Assembly (NCBI RefSeq): GCF_964340395.1
Contig: NC_135568.1
Span: forward strand, 20,222,581-20,286,580
DNA: 64,000 nt
Origin: Glandiceps talaboti
Taxonomy: Eukaryota > Hemichordata > Enteropneusta > Spengelidae
Direction: 5' to 3'
The notes under the pieces were generated by a model, which searched no databases, was not told the DNA's origin, and was given only the letters and a program-made list of their open reading frames with translations. The number at the start of each line of letters is the position of its first letter. The first letter of the stretch is position 1. Shown here piece by piece: positions 36,465 to 50,174 of this stretch. A program made the translations under genes and the position numbers.

Positions 36465-37240
36465 ATCTCAATCCATCCCTTCCTACAAACACACCACATC
36501 TCAATCCATCCCTTCCTACAAACACACCACATCTCAATCCATCCCTTCCTACAAACACACCACATCTCAATCCATCCCTTCCTACAAACACACCACATCT
36601 CAATCCATCCCTTCCTACAAACACACCACATCTCAATCCATCCCTTCCTACAAACACACCACATCTCAATCCATCCCTTCCTACAAACACACCACATCTC
36701 AATCCATCCCTTCCTACAAACACACCACATCTCAATCCATCCCTTCCTACAAACACACCACATCTCAATCCATCCCTTCCTACAAACACACCACATCTCA
36801 ATCCATCCCTTCCTACAAACACACCACATCTCAATCCATCCCTTCCTACAAACACACCACATCTCAATCCATCCCTTCCTACAAACACACCACATCTCAA
36901 TCCATCCCTTCCTACAAACACACCACATCTCAATCCATCCCTTCCTACAAACACACCACATCTCAATCCATCCCTTCCTACAAACACACCACATCTCAAT
37001 CCATCCCTTCCTACAAACACACCACATCTCAATCCATCCCTTCCTACAAACACACCACATCTCAATCCATCCCTTCCTACAAACACACCACATCTCAATC
37101 CATCCCTTCCTACAAACACACCACATCTCAATCCATCCCTTCCTACAAACACACCACATCTCAATCCATCCCTTCCTACAAACACACCACATCTCAATCC
37201 ATCCCTTCCTACAAACACACCACATCTCAATCCATCCCTT
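36465..37240. repeat. 33-bp minisatellite, 23 near-identical units (right of MITE)
   Basis: The unit is ATCTCAATCCATCCCTTCCT followed by ACAAACACACCAC. The offset 36473 to 37232 is 759 = 23 x 33 with no indel and, by eye, no substitutions. It is the 40-bp unit of 35761-35969 minus 7 bp (ACAAAGTACAAACAC to ACAAACAC). The minus-strand open frame with repeats of the type KGWIEMWCVCR is an artefact. Confidence 0.95.
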
Positions 37241-37417
37241 CCATAGAATAGTACAAACTAAAGGTACACAGTGCCATAGAATAGTACACACTAAAGGTAC
37301 ACAGTGCCATAGAATAGTACACACTAAAGGTACACAGTGCCATAGAATAGTACACACTAAAGGTACACAGTGCCATAGAATAGTACACACTAAAGGTACA
37401 CAGTGCCATAGAATAGT
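37241..37417. repeat. 33-bp minisatellite, 5 units
   Basis: The unit is CCATAGAATAGTACACACTA followed by AAGGTACACAGTG, at 37241, 37274, 37307, 37340 and 37373. It abuts the previous array but is unrelated in sequence, though it has the same unit length. Confidence 0.93.
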
Positions 37418-37477
37418 GTCAGTGTGAAGTGATGAAAAGTGGGAAGGATAGGCAAGTTCATAAAGATTCCAAAATAT

Positions 37478-37545
37478 ATGCAAATATCCTTAGCAACAAG
37501 ACCATGTCCATAGCAACAGCCAAATGAATCCCAAATATTGTTGTA
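37478..37545 (+). repeat. single copy of CCTAGCAAC-type dispersed module
   Basis: TATGCAAATATCCTTAGCAA, CAAGACCATGTCCATAGCAA and CAGCCAAATG match the module repeated at 20.0-20.4 kb. Confidence 0.7.
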
Positions 37546-40500
37546 GCCTATCAAATACATAGACTGACTCAGTATACAGTGAAAATAACCTACCAAATAC
37601 ATAGACTGACTCAGTATACAATGAAAATAACCTACTAAATACATAGACTGACTCAATATACAGTGAAAATAACCTACCAAATACATAGACTGACTCAATA
37701 TACAGTGAAAATAACCTACCAAATACATAGACTGACTCAATATACAGTGAAAATAACCTACCAAATACATAGACTGACTCAATATACAATGAAAATAACC
37801 TACCAAATACATAGACTGACTCAATATACAGTGAAAATAACCTACCAAATACATAGACTGACTCAATATACAGTGAAAATAACCTACCAAATACATAGAC
37901 TGACTCAATATACAGTGAAAATAACCTACCAAATACATAGACTGACTCAATATACAGTGAAAATAACCTACCAAATACATAGACTGACTCAATATACAAT
38001 GAAAATAACCTACCAAATACATAGACTGACTCAATATACAGTGAAAATAACGTACTAAATACATAGACTGACTCAATATACAGTGAAAATAACCTACCAA
38101 ATACATAGACTGACTCAATATACAATGAAAATAACCTACCAAATACATAGACTGACTCAATATACAATGAAAATAACCTACCAAATACATAGACTGACTC
38201 AATATACAGTGAAAATAACCTACCAAATACATAGACTGACTCAGTATACAATGAAAATAACCTACTAAATACATAGACTGACTCAATATACAGTGAAAAT
38301 AACCTACTAAATACATAGACTGACTCAGTATACAATGAAAATAACCTACTAAATACATAGACTGACTCAATATACAGTGAAAATAACCTACCAAATACAT
38401 AGACTGACTCAATATACAGTGAAAATAACCTACCAAATACATAGACTGACTCAATATACAGTGAAAATAACCTACCAAATACATAGACTGACTCAATATA
38501 CAATGAAAATAACCTACCAAATACATAGACTGACTCAATATACAGTGAAAATAACGTACTAAATACATAGACTGACTCAGTATACAATGAAAATAACCTA
38601 CTAAATACATAGACTGACTCAATATACAGTGAAAATAACCTACCAAATACATAGACTGACTCAGTATACAATGAAAATAACCTACCAAATACATAGACTG
38701 ACTCAATATACAGTGAAAATAACCTACCAAATACATAGACTGACTCAATATACAGTGAAAATAACCTACCAAATACATAGACTGACTCAATATACAGTGA
38801 AAATAACCTACCAAATACATAGACTGACTCAATATACAATGAAAATAACCTACCAAATACATAGACTGACTCAATATACAATGAAAATAACCTACCAAAT
38901 ACATAGACTGACTCAGTATACAATGAAAATAACCTACTAAATACATAGACTGACTCAATATACAGTGAAAATAACCTACCAAATACATAGACTGACTCAA
39001 TATACAGTGAAAATAACCTACCAAATACATAGACTGACTCAATATACAGTGAAAATAACCTACCAAATACATAGACTGACTCAATATACAATGAAAATAA
39101 CCTACCAAATACATAGACTGACTCAATATACAGTGAAAATAACGTACTAAATACATAGACTGACTCAGTATACAATGAAAATAACCTACTAAATACATAG
39201 ACTGACTCAATATACAGTGAAAATAACCTACCAAATACATAGACTGACTCAGTATACAATGAAAATAACCTACCAAATACATAGACTGACTCAATATACA
39301 GTGAAAATAACCTACCAAATACATAGACTGACTCAATATACAGTGAAAATAACCTACCAAATACATAGACTGACTCAATATACAGTGAAAATAACCTACC
39401 AAATACATAGACTGACTCAATATACAGTGAAAATAACCTACCAAATACATAGACTGACTCAATATACAGTGAAAATAACCTACCAAATACATAGACTGAC
39501 TCAATATACAGTGAAAATAACCTACCAAATACATAGACTGACTCAATATACAGTGAAAATAACCTACCAAATACATAGACTGACTCAATATACAGTGAAA
39601 ATAACCTACCAAATACATAGACTGACTCAATATACAATGAAAATAACCTACCAAATACATAGACTGACTCAATATACAGTGAAAATAACCTACCAAATAC
39701 ATAGACTGACTCAATATACAGTGAAAATAACCTACCAAATACATAGACTGACTCAATATACAGTGAAAATAACCTACCAAATACATAGACTGACTCAATA
39801 TACAGTGAAAATAACCTACCAAATACATAGACTGACTCAATATACAGTGAAAATAACCTACCAAATACATAGACTGACTCAATATACAGTGAAAATAACC
39901 TACCAAATACATAGACTGACTCAATATACAGTGAAAATAACCTACCAAATACATAGACTGACTCAATATACAGTGAAAATAACCTACCAAATACATAGAC
40001 TGACTCAATATACAGTGAAAATAACCTACCAAATACATAGACTGACTCAATATACAGTGGAAATAACCTACCAAATACATAGACTGACTCAATATACAGT
40101 GAAAATAACCTACCAAATACATAGACTGACTCAATATACAGTGAAAATAACCTACCAAATACATAGACTGACTCAATATACAGTGAAAATAACGTACTAA
40201 ATACATAGACTGACTCAATATACAATGAAAATAACCTACCAAATACATAGACTGACTCAATATACAATGAAAATAACCTACCAAATACATAGACTGACTC
40301 AATATACAGTGAAAATAACCTACCAAACACATAGACTGACTCAATATACAGTGAAAATAACCTACCAAATACATAGACTGACTCAATATACAGTGAAAAT
40401 AACCTACCAAATACATAGACTGACTCAATATACAGTGAAAATAACCTACCAAATACATAGACTGACTCAATATACAGTGAAAATAACCTACCAAATACAT

Positions 40501-41372
40501 AGACTGACTCAATATACAGTGAAAATAACGTACTAAATACATAGACTGACTCAATATACAGTGAAAATAACCTACCAAATACATAGACTGACTCAATATA
40601 CAATGAAAATAACCTACCAAATACATAGACTGACTCAATATACAGTGAAAATAACCTACCAAATACATAGACTGACTCAATATACAGTGAAAATAACCTA
40701 CCAAATACATAGACTGACTCAATATACAGTGAAAATAACCTACCAAATACATAGACTGACTCAATATACAGTGAAAATAACCTACCAAATACATAGACTG
40801 ACTCAATATACAGTGAAAATAACCTACCAAATACATAGACTGACTCAATATACAGTGAAAATAACCTACCAAATACATAGACTGACTCAATATACAGTGA
40901 AAATAACCTACCAAATACATAGACTGACTCAATATACAGTGAAAATAACCTACCAAATACATAGACTGACTCAATATACAGTGAAAATAACCTACCAAAT
41001 ACATAGACTGACTCAATATACAGTGGAAATAACCTACCAAATACATAGACTGACTCAATATACAGTGAAAATAACCTACCAAATACATAGACTGACTCAA
41101 TATACAGTGAAAATAACCTACCAAATACATAGACTGACTCAATATACAGTGAAAATAACGTACTAAATACATAGACTGACTCAATATACAATGAAAATAA
41201 CCTACCAAATACATAGACTGACTCAATATACAATGAAAATAACCTACCAAATACATAGACTGACTCAATATACAGTGAAAATAACCTACCAAACACATAG
41301 ACTGACTCAATATACAGTGAAAATAACCTACTAAATACATAGACTGACTCAGTATACAGTGAAAATAATCTA
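37546..41372. repeat. 42-bp minisatellite, 91 units
   Basis: The unit is AACCTACCAAATACATAGAC followed by TGACTCAATATACAGTGAAAAT. The matching base of CAAATAC moves from 37552 to 41374: 3822 = 91 x 42 with no net indel. Variants are CCTACTAAAT, CGTACTAAAT, TCAGTATAC and ACAATGAAA, and they recur in blocks. Fourteen codons without a stop give two long minus-strand frames (over 1200 codons) and many shorter plus frames, none of which I treat as genes. TGACTCA, the AP-1 core, occurs in nearly every unit. Confidence 0.95.
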
Positions 41373-41374
41373 CC

Positions 41375-42440
41375 AAATACTACCCAAATACAATAATGAT
41401 AATTTTGTAATTTGAATTGTCATTAAAATTGTCAATGAATATTTAAAATGTTAAAATTAGTTATAGATATTATTTGAAATGTTAATAGTAGTTACATAAT
41501 TTTGAATTGTTAAATAGACCATGAATATTGTGTTCTTTTCCAATAAAAAGAAAATAGAAAATAACAGCTATTGTACCTACAAGTGTTATCTATGATAATA
41601 TGAATAGCATTCCATCAAAATGAAATTGTTTTGTATTTCTAAAAGTTTTTTTTTTATTGTAGTGAATTTCCAGTTCCACTTTGTATTTTATTTTATTTTA
41701 TTTTATTTTAATGAAACACATCATTCTTTTTTGATATGATATTCTATAAATACTAAAAATACAACCAGGTTAGTTTTGTTCTTGGCTTATGTCAACAGAA
41801 TTCTACATTTACTTCCATGTACAAATGTTCTATATGAAATAAAATCATTTCCTTTGAATGATATGAGAGTAACAATACTACATAGAGTCTAGTGTGTTGT
41901 AGTAACAAAATATATATATATGTTCATTGTCATGCAATTAATTACAGTAAATTTAAGTAATTTGAAAAAAAAAGTTATTTGGATGAAATATGAATAAGGA
42001 AATAGAAATGAAAATGTGGTGTTTGACAAAGTGTTTATACCTCTAGTTTGAAATGATATAAAAGTGAGGAATCAATCATCATATTAAAATTGATATGATA
42101 ATATGTTGGTGGTGAAATGGCTGTACCATATGTCTTCATACAGTGTGATTTGTACTATTAACTAGTAAGTGTTTATGCATAGCATAAATCATATAAGACA
42201 GTGTGTGGATAGCTGTACTACCACCACTCTACACTGTAGTATGCAAGTCAGGAACGTACCGATTCATCGTATTTGCATGTTAATACCCCAGAGATACAAA
42301 AGCTCTGCTGCATGTCAATGTACAGAGAGAAGGAGGGGCCAGCCTTAGGCTATCACAAAGCCTCACTGTTTTTGTCGGGTCAGTTTTTGTTCTGGATAAA
42401 CAAAACCTAGGCAGGTGGTGAAAAACTGTTAGTGTTGTCA
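41375..42440. other. unique intron sequence with short (TTTTA)n
   Basis: TTTTA repeats lie at about 41688-41712. No gene supported. Confidence 0.5.
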
Positions 42441-42469
42441 AGAACTAGGTATGGATAGTATGTATTAGG

Positions 42470-43039
42470 ATGAGATGTTTGCCATATGATGACTCAGTTG
42501 CCAGTCGTCGTATGTCCTCAGCAAGTGGCTTGTCTACCTTCCCTATCTTGTCACATTTAATGGAATCACCCAAACATGTTTTTCTGAGGAAAGCCCAGCA
42601 ATTGTGTGTGCCAGCAAGGCAGAGCCGTATCAGTTGTATGAGGACTGGGGTACCACTGATGTACTGATGCTGTGGTCATACATGTGAGAGAGGATTTAGG
42701 ACAAGAGTGGACAAGTTAGCAGCAGTATCACTATTAGTGATGACTGTCACATATGCAATGACACATGTGACATATATCAAGAAAGAACACTGGATTCACT
42801 GACCCAAAGTGTGTACTGTCGGAGGGGACAGACAGCAGTCGTTACTAGCAACAAGTTTGAAGCATGTAGCGGTGAAACAGCATGTCTTGTATCCATGCCA
42901 TATGTAAGGCCACAGGGATTCTCACCAAATGATAGCAAAATGCCAAGTTGGAAAATTGTCAGGATGTCACGTAAAAAACGGCCACGGATAGCTGTGTATC
43001 TAAGAGAGTGGGCCATACAACAAGTGCAATTAATGGTAT
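42470..43039 (+). other. open reading frame region of uncertain coding status
   Basis: Two non-repetitive plus-strand frames lie close together. The first, 42470-42667, starts MRCLPYDDSVASRRM. The second, in another frame, is open from 42700 to the stop at 43037-43039 (113 codons with no ATG at its left edge) and includes QTAVVTSNKFEACSGETACL and WKIVRMSRKKRPRIAVYL. The antisense strand is also open (42777-43130, 117 codons with an ATG), which weakens either case. It could be a decayed retrogene or transposon fragment with a frameshift, or an unrecognised exon. I recognise no domain. Confidence 0.25.
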
Positions 43040-43505
43040 AGTATGAATAGTTTAAGTTTGTGAGACAGTTACTGAGTGTCATCTCTACCCTTGATCTGTA
43101 TACACACAACACAGATAGAGTGGGCCCCACACTTCACCTGCTTCAATCAATTGTGTAGAACTGATGAAGCTCACTCAAAATCCTGGATAAATTATTGTAA
43201 TCATCTCCAAAATATTGCCTCCATGTTTTAAAGAAGAACATAAAAATATGGCCATCAACATTTTTTCACTGTGTTTGAAAACATCTCTATACTCAATGCA
43301 TGACGTAAGCCTTGTCATGGTTACCATGGTAATGGCATATTATCAAACATGTCTCAGTGGCTATGTACCGTCATTGACGTGAAGACAGTCTTGTCCTTAT
43401 TAACATTTTATTGAATGTGTTTCCTTGTCAGCTGAGAGATACTCTCGTTTGCATAAACTAGCTATGATCACAACCAACGTTTCATCCATTCTAATTTCAT
43501 AGCCT
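43040..43505. other. unique sequence with CRE/X-box cluster
   Basis: Non-coding by inspection; see the candidate regulatory cluster at 43301-43382. Confidence 0.45.
43301..43382. promoter_or_regulatory. candidate CRE - X-box - CRE cluster
   Basis: TGACGTAA (43301-43308), the palindromic GTTACCATGGTAAT (43320-43333, one base off the RFX consensus) and TGACGTGA (43375-43382) fall within 82 bp of unique intron sequence. CREB/ATF and RFX sites often co-occur in animal regulatory DNA. Activity is inferred only. Confidence 0.35.
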
Positions 43506-43507
43506 TG

Positions 43508-43841
43508 AATTTAGTAATAGTATGCAGACTGTAAAATTGACAGGTATTTAGTAATAGTATGCAGACTGTAAAATTGACAGGTATTTAGTAATAGTATGCA
43601 GACTGTAAAATTGACAGGTATTTAGTAATAGTATGCAGACTGTAAAATTGACAGGTATTTAGTAATAGTATGCAGACTGTAAAATTGACAGGTATTTAGT
43701 AATAGTATGCAGACTGTAAAATTGACAGGTATTTAGTAATAGTATGCAGACTGTAAAATTGACAGGTATTTAGTAATAGTATGCAGACTGTAAAATTGAC
43801 AGGTATTTAGTAATAGTATGCAGACTGTAAAATTGACAGGT
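43508..43841. repeat. 37-bp minisatellite, 9 identical units
   Basis: The unit is ATTTAGTAATAGTATGCAGA followed by CTGTAAAATTGACAGGT. All nine copies appear identical, so expansion or homogenisation must be very recent. Confidence 0.95.
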
Positions 43842-43884
43842 ATTTATTTTTGCAGAAACTGGATTCTATGTCAGATTTCATCAA

Positions 43885-43926
<42 letters not shown>

Positions 43927-43927
43927 A
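43885..43927. repeat. (CA)n microsatellite
   Basis: About 18 CA dinucleotides, then ATACACATA. Confidence 0.95.
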
Positions 43928-43929
43928 TA

Positions 43930-45320
43930 TCTGTCAATCATGAAATATTGGAATGAGAGCATCATGTTGATTATAAAAATAACACTGCTGCAGATAGTTG
44001 TACCAAGGTCATACATGCACTCAGTTGATACCGCTACATGTCTCTCTTAATAGTATATGATTGACAATTTTGCTGTTAATATTACACAATTTATACTTTG
44101 CAAAATAAAACCAAACAATTCTTCTACAAGTGATGCAAATAAAGCTTGTTGTTACTTCTGTCAAAAATTCCATGATTTGAACACACATCAAACATGGATT
44201 GGTTTCCATCTTTCAGTGTAACGTCACAGAGGTCAAATATGAATACATGTCAGGCCTATGTCATTGTATATGTACACAGTGGGTCACATTAATTCAGATT
44301 GAACACAACGCAATTCATGACCCATGAAAATATTAATCACCCTTTTAATTAATATTTGTATAGAATATTTAAAGTGAATTATCAAAACAACAACTAGACA
44401 TTTAGGAAATGAAGTGTTGGTTCTAAAATTGATATCCATCATCCAGAGTCCATTTCAGTTTAAGGTATTTGTCTTTTGTCAGTATGCAAGAAAGGAGTTC
44501 ACTAATATTGTTATGCATTATAGATAAAAAAAATAAACCCTGGTATTGATGATCCAAGTGTTTGCTTCAATAAGATGCAGAAAATAGCAAATCCAATATG
44601 CAAATTAGACAGCCGATAGATTTTATAAAAATAGGACAGACAAGCATTGCAGACAGTGAAATGCTGTCAATTTCTCAGAAATGTACATGTATGCACTTGT
44701 CTGTCAATAGGGACAATGACTGTATGAAGCCTTGTATATTTCCATTAGACAGTTATTTGTATTTATTTGGGCTGAGATAGTAATAGCAAGCGTACCACTC
44801 CAAGTCCATGTTGTCAATTTCAGTAGTGAACACACTGTATTGTGAAGAGACAAGTAAAATAGATAACTTGTTCATCAAGGCTTATTTGCTGATATCTCTC
44901 TTATAGAAATAAAAAAAAAAACACACGAAATATACAATAAAAAAGATATATTAATGGAAAAATAAAATAGCACATTCATCCAGTAGTTGAGGTACTGCTG
45001 TGAAAGGTCTGTATGAAGGACACACTGTTAGTATTAACATTAGGGGCCATGTTAGGGATTTCTAACATACCTTGTGTTTAACATACCACGTGTAAAGAGG
45101 ATGACAGCTTATAACTACAACACATTGTAGTCATTCTATTTCCTAACATCACCATCTCATTTAGTTACACACAATTCAAATATCAGGATTGTTACATGTC
45201 CATTAAAATATCGTACCCATATAAAACATTTTTTTTTGTAAGTTTATATATCATAGAGATATTTAACCATTTTCAAAGATTAAGACTTAATATCATGCAA
45301 ATAAAGAGATATTCAAAGAC
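43930..45320. other. unique AT-rich intron sequence
   Basis: No gene supported; short open frames of about 60 codons have no features. Confidence 0.5.
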
Positions 45321-45532
45321 ATATCATATGGATATATAGATATATAGATATTGCAATACATATATATATATATAGATATAGATATTGCAATACATATACA
45401 GATATATAGATATTGCAATACATAGATATATAGATACATATACAGATGCATAGATATTGCAAAACATAGATATATAGATATTGCAATACATATATAGATA
45501 AATAGATATTGCAATGCATATACAGATATGGA
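45320..45532. repeat. degenerate left shoulder of 27-bp array
   Basis: Irregular units of TAGATATTGCAATACATATA type, 20-40 bp apart, grade into the regular array to the right. Confidence 0.8.
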
Positions 45533-46438
45533 GATATTGCAATACATAATAGATATATAGATATTGCAATACATAATAGATATATAGATATTGCAATACA
45601 TAATAGATATATAGATATTGCAATACATAATAGATATATAGATATTGCAATACATGATAGATATATAGATATTGCAATACATGATAGATATATAGATATT
45701 GCAATACATAATAGATATATAGATATTGCAATACATAATAGATATATAGATATTGCAATACATAATAGATATATAGATATTGCAATACATAATAGATATA
45801 TAGATATTGCAATACATAATAGATATATAGATATTGCAATACATAATAGATATATAGATATTGCAATACATAATAGATATATAGATATTGCAATACATAA
45901 TAGATATATAGATATTGCAATACATAATAGATATATAGATATTGCAATACATAATAGATATATAGATATTGCAATACATAATAGATATATAGATATTGCA
46001 ATACATAATAGATATATAGATATTGCAATACATGATAGATATATAGATATTGCAATACATAATAGATATATAGATATTGCAATACATAATAGATATATAG
46101 ATATTGCAATACATAATAGATATATAGATATTGCAATACATAATAGATATATAGATATTGCAATACATAATAGATATATAGATATTGCAATACATAATAG
46201 ATATATAGATATTGCAATACATAATAGATATATAGATATTGCAATACATGATAGATATATAGATATTGCAATACATAATAGATATATAGATATTGCAATA
46301 CATAATAGATATATAGATATTGCAATACATAATAGATATATAGATATTGCAATACATGATAGATATATAGATATTGCAATACATAATAGATATATAGATA
46401 TTGCAATACATAATAGATATATAGATATTGCAATACAT
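45533..46438. repeat. 27-bp minisatellite, 33 units
   Basis: The unit is ATTGCAATACATAATAGATA followed by TATAGAT. The offset from 45544 to 46408 is 864 = 32 x 27 with no indel. CATAATAG is replaced by CATGATAG in a few units. Frames with CIAISIYLL or MYCNIYISI repeats are artefacts of the 9-codon unit. Confidence 0.95.
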
Positions 46439-47275
<837 letters not shown>

Positions 47276-47278
<3 letters not shown>

Positions 47279-47285
47279 ATATATA

Positions 47286-47367
<82 letters not shown>
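47276..47367. repeat. (TA)n tract, about 45 repeats
   Basis: TA dinucleotides with one phase break near 47292, on the right border of the Penelope-like fragment. Confidence 0.97.
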
Positions 47368-47370
<3 letters not shown>

Positions 47371-47640
47371 AGCATATATGCAGATATAGAGATATTGCAA
47401 TGTGTATGCAGATATATAGGTATTGCAACAAATATACAGGTATATAGATATTGCAACACATTTACATATATATATATATATATATAGATATTGCAATACA
47501 TTTACATATATATAGATATTGCAACATAAATACAGATATAGATATTGCAACACATGTACAGATATATAGAGTTTGCAATGCATAGATAGATATGGCAATG
47601 CAAAAACAGATATATAGATACTGCAACACTTCATACAGAT
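47368..47640. repeat. degenerate left shoulder of 57-bp array
   Basis: Irregular TAGATATTGCAA(C/T)ACAT(T/A)TACA units, related to those on the other side of the Penelope-like fragment. Confidence 0.8.
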
Positions 47641-49195
47641 ATATAAATATTGCAGTACATTTATGGATATATAGATATTGCAACACATTATACAGATATA
47701 TAAATATTGCAGTACATTTATGGATATATAGATATTGCAACACATTATACAGATATATAAATATTGCAGTACATTTATGGATATATAGATATTGCAACAC
47801 ATTATACAGATATATAAATATTGCAGTACATTTATGGATATATAGATATTGCAACACATTATACAGATATATAAATATTGCAGTACATTTATGGATATAT
47901 AGATATTGCAACACATTATACAGATATATAAATATTGCAGAACATTTATGGATATATAGATATTGCAACACATTATACAGATATATAAATATTGCAGTAC
48001 ATTTATGGATATATAGATATTGCAACACATTATACAGATATATAAATATTGCAGTACATTTATGGATATATAGATATTGCAACACATTATACAGATATAT
48101 AGATATTGCAGTACATTTATGGATATATAGATATTGCAACACATTATACAGATATATAAATATTGCAGTACATTTATGGATATATAGATATTGCAACACA
48201 TTATACAGATATATAGATATTGCAGTACATTTATGGATATATAGATATTGCAACACATTATACAGATATATAAATATTGCAGTACATTTATGGATATATA
48301 GATATTGCAACACATTATACAGATATATAAATATTGCAGTACATTTATGGATATATAGATATTGCAACACATTATACAGATATATAAATATTGCAGTACA
48401 TTTATGGATATATAGATATTGCAACACATTATACAGATATATAAATATTGCAGTACATTTATGGATATATAGATATTGCAACACATTATACAGATATATA
48501 GATATTGCAGTACATTTATGGATATATAGATATTGCAACACATTATACAGATATATAAATATTGCAGTACATTTATGGATATATAGATATTGCAACACAT
48601 TATACAGATATATAAATATTGCAGTACATTTATGGATATATAGATATTGCAACACATTATACAGATATATAGATATTGCAGTACATTTATGGATATATAG
48701 ATATTGCAACACATTATACAGATATATAAATATTGCAGTACATTTATGGATATATAGATATTGCAACACATTATACAGATATATAAATATTGCAGTACAT
48801 TTATGGATATATAGATATTGCAACACATTATACAGATATATAGATATTGCAGTACATTTATGGATATATAGATATTGCAACACATTATACAGATATATAG
48901 ATATTGCAGTACATTTATGGATATATAGATATTGCAACACATTATACAGATATATAGATATTGCAGTACATTTATGGATATATAGATATTGCAACACATT
49001 ATACAGATATATAAATATTGCAGTACATTTATGGATATATAGATATTGCAACACATTATACAGATATATAAATATTGCAGTACATTTATGGATATATAGA
49101 TATTGCAACACATTATACAGATATATAGATATTGCAGTACATTTATGGATATATAGATATTGCAACACATTATACAGATATATAAATACTGAAGC
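47641..49195. repeat. 57-bp dimeric minisatellite, 27 units
   Basis: The unit joins two half-units, ATTGCAGTACATTTATGGAT with ATATAGAT (28 bp) and ATTGCAACACATTATACAGA with TATATAAAT (29 bp). TTATGG moves from 47661 to 49143: 1482 = 26 x 57 with no indel. Each half resembles the 27-bp unit at 45.5-46.4 kb. AAATATTGCAG alternates with AGATATTGCAG as the main variant. A diverged tail runs to about 49250. Confidence 0.95.
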
Positions 49196-49255
49196 ACATT
49201 TACAGACATATATATCGCAGTGCATATACAGATAGATATTGCAGCACACAACTTT

Positions 49256-50174
49256 ACCAAATATGTAGATTACTTTTACTGGTGATTTTGATGATTATAT
49301 AATTATATTTCATTTTAATGAAAGAAAGAGTAGATAAATACTTTTCATCTTGACTGCTACCAGTTAAAATTGTTGAATATTCAAAAACAAAAATAATACA
49401 AGATAGAAAAAAACCCCACATTTTTTAGATTTATTCTAGCATATAAAATGTATGAAAACAAGTGTAATATTTGAATGTCATCAGTGTGTACTTTGTACAT
49501 AATTATCTATTCAAATCATGTACATATCTGAGTCACTAGCAACATCTCTACACAACTCAGTTATCATATTATCAATAAAAGCACAGTTCAAAAGGTCGTG
49601 TGTCAAATGAGGTCATTTGCACAGGTTTAATCTATCTCTCATTGGAGGAGAGAAGTGGCAGTATGTAAATGGTAAATAAAATACAAGTACTGTAACATGT
49701 AACAGTATTGTTGTCAAATGATGAAATATTCAACTTGTGTTTATGAGTTATGCAACATATACTTTAATACACTTACAACAAATTATAACAAAGTGATGAA
49801 TAGTTGTTACATTTCAAATCGACCTTGACCTCTCTTTAAAGTGTTTTAATTAAATTAATACAGAATTCTTATTATCACAATAGGAATTTATTGCAAACTT
49901 TAGAGTGATTTGGACTGCAGTCTACAGGCATGCAATGTTGGCTTTCCTCAACATAATATCAAATTAAAATTACAAATATGATAAAAAAAATGCTGTTCCC
50001 CTCAATGATGTAATACCTGTATAGACATTAGTACCATAAATAATGATTGAGTGATGCCTTTGTTTATACTTGTATTTGTATAGCCAATCTTCTTGTAGAA
50101 CAGAGATATTTGATTGTCAGTAACAATACCTGTGTCAAACTCTACCAGCACTCCATAGGCTAATATCAAGGACT
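49256..50174. other. unique intron sequence
   Basis: AT-rich; no gene, RNA or repeat supported. Confidence 0.5.

Noticed and set aside
36380-41376. Minus-strand frames of 367, 1328 and 1268 codons
   Set aside because: They are translations of the 33-bp and 42-bp arrays in different registers. Unit lengths divisible by three keep the frames open.
42777-43130. Minus-strand 117-codon frame as a gene
   Set aside because: It overlaps an equally open plus frame, has no splice or promoter context and no recognised domain.
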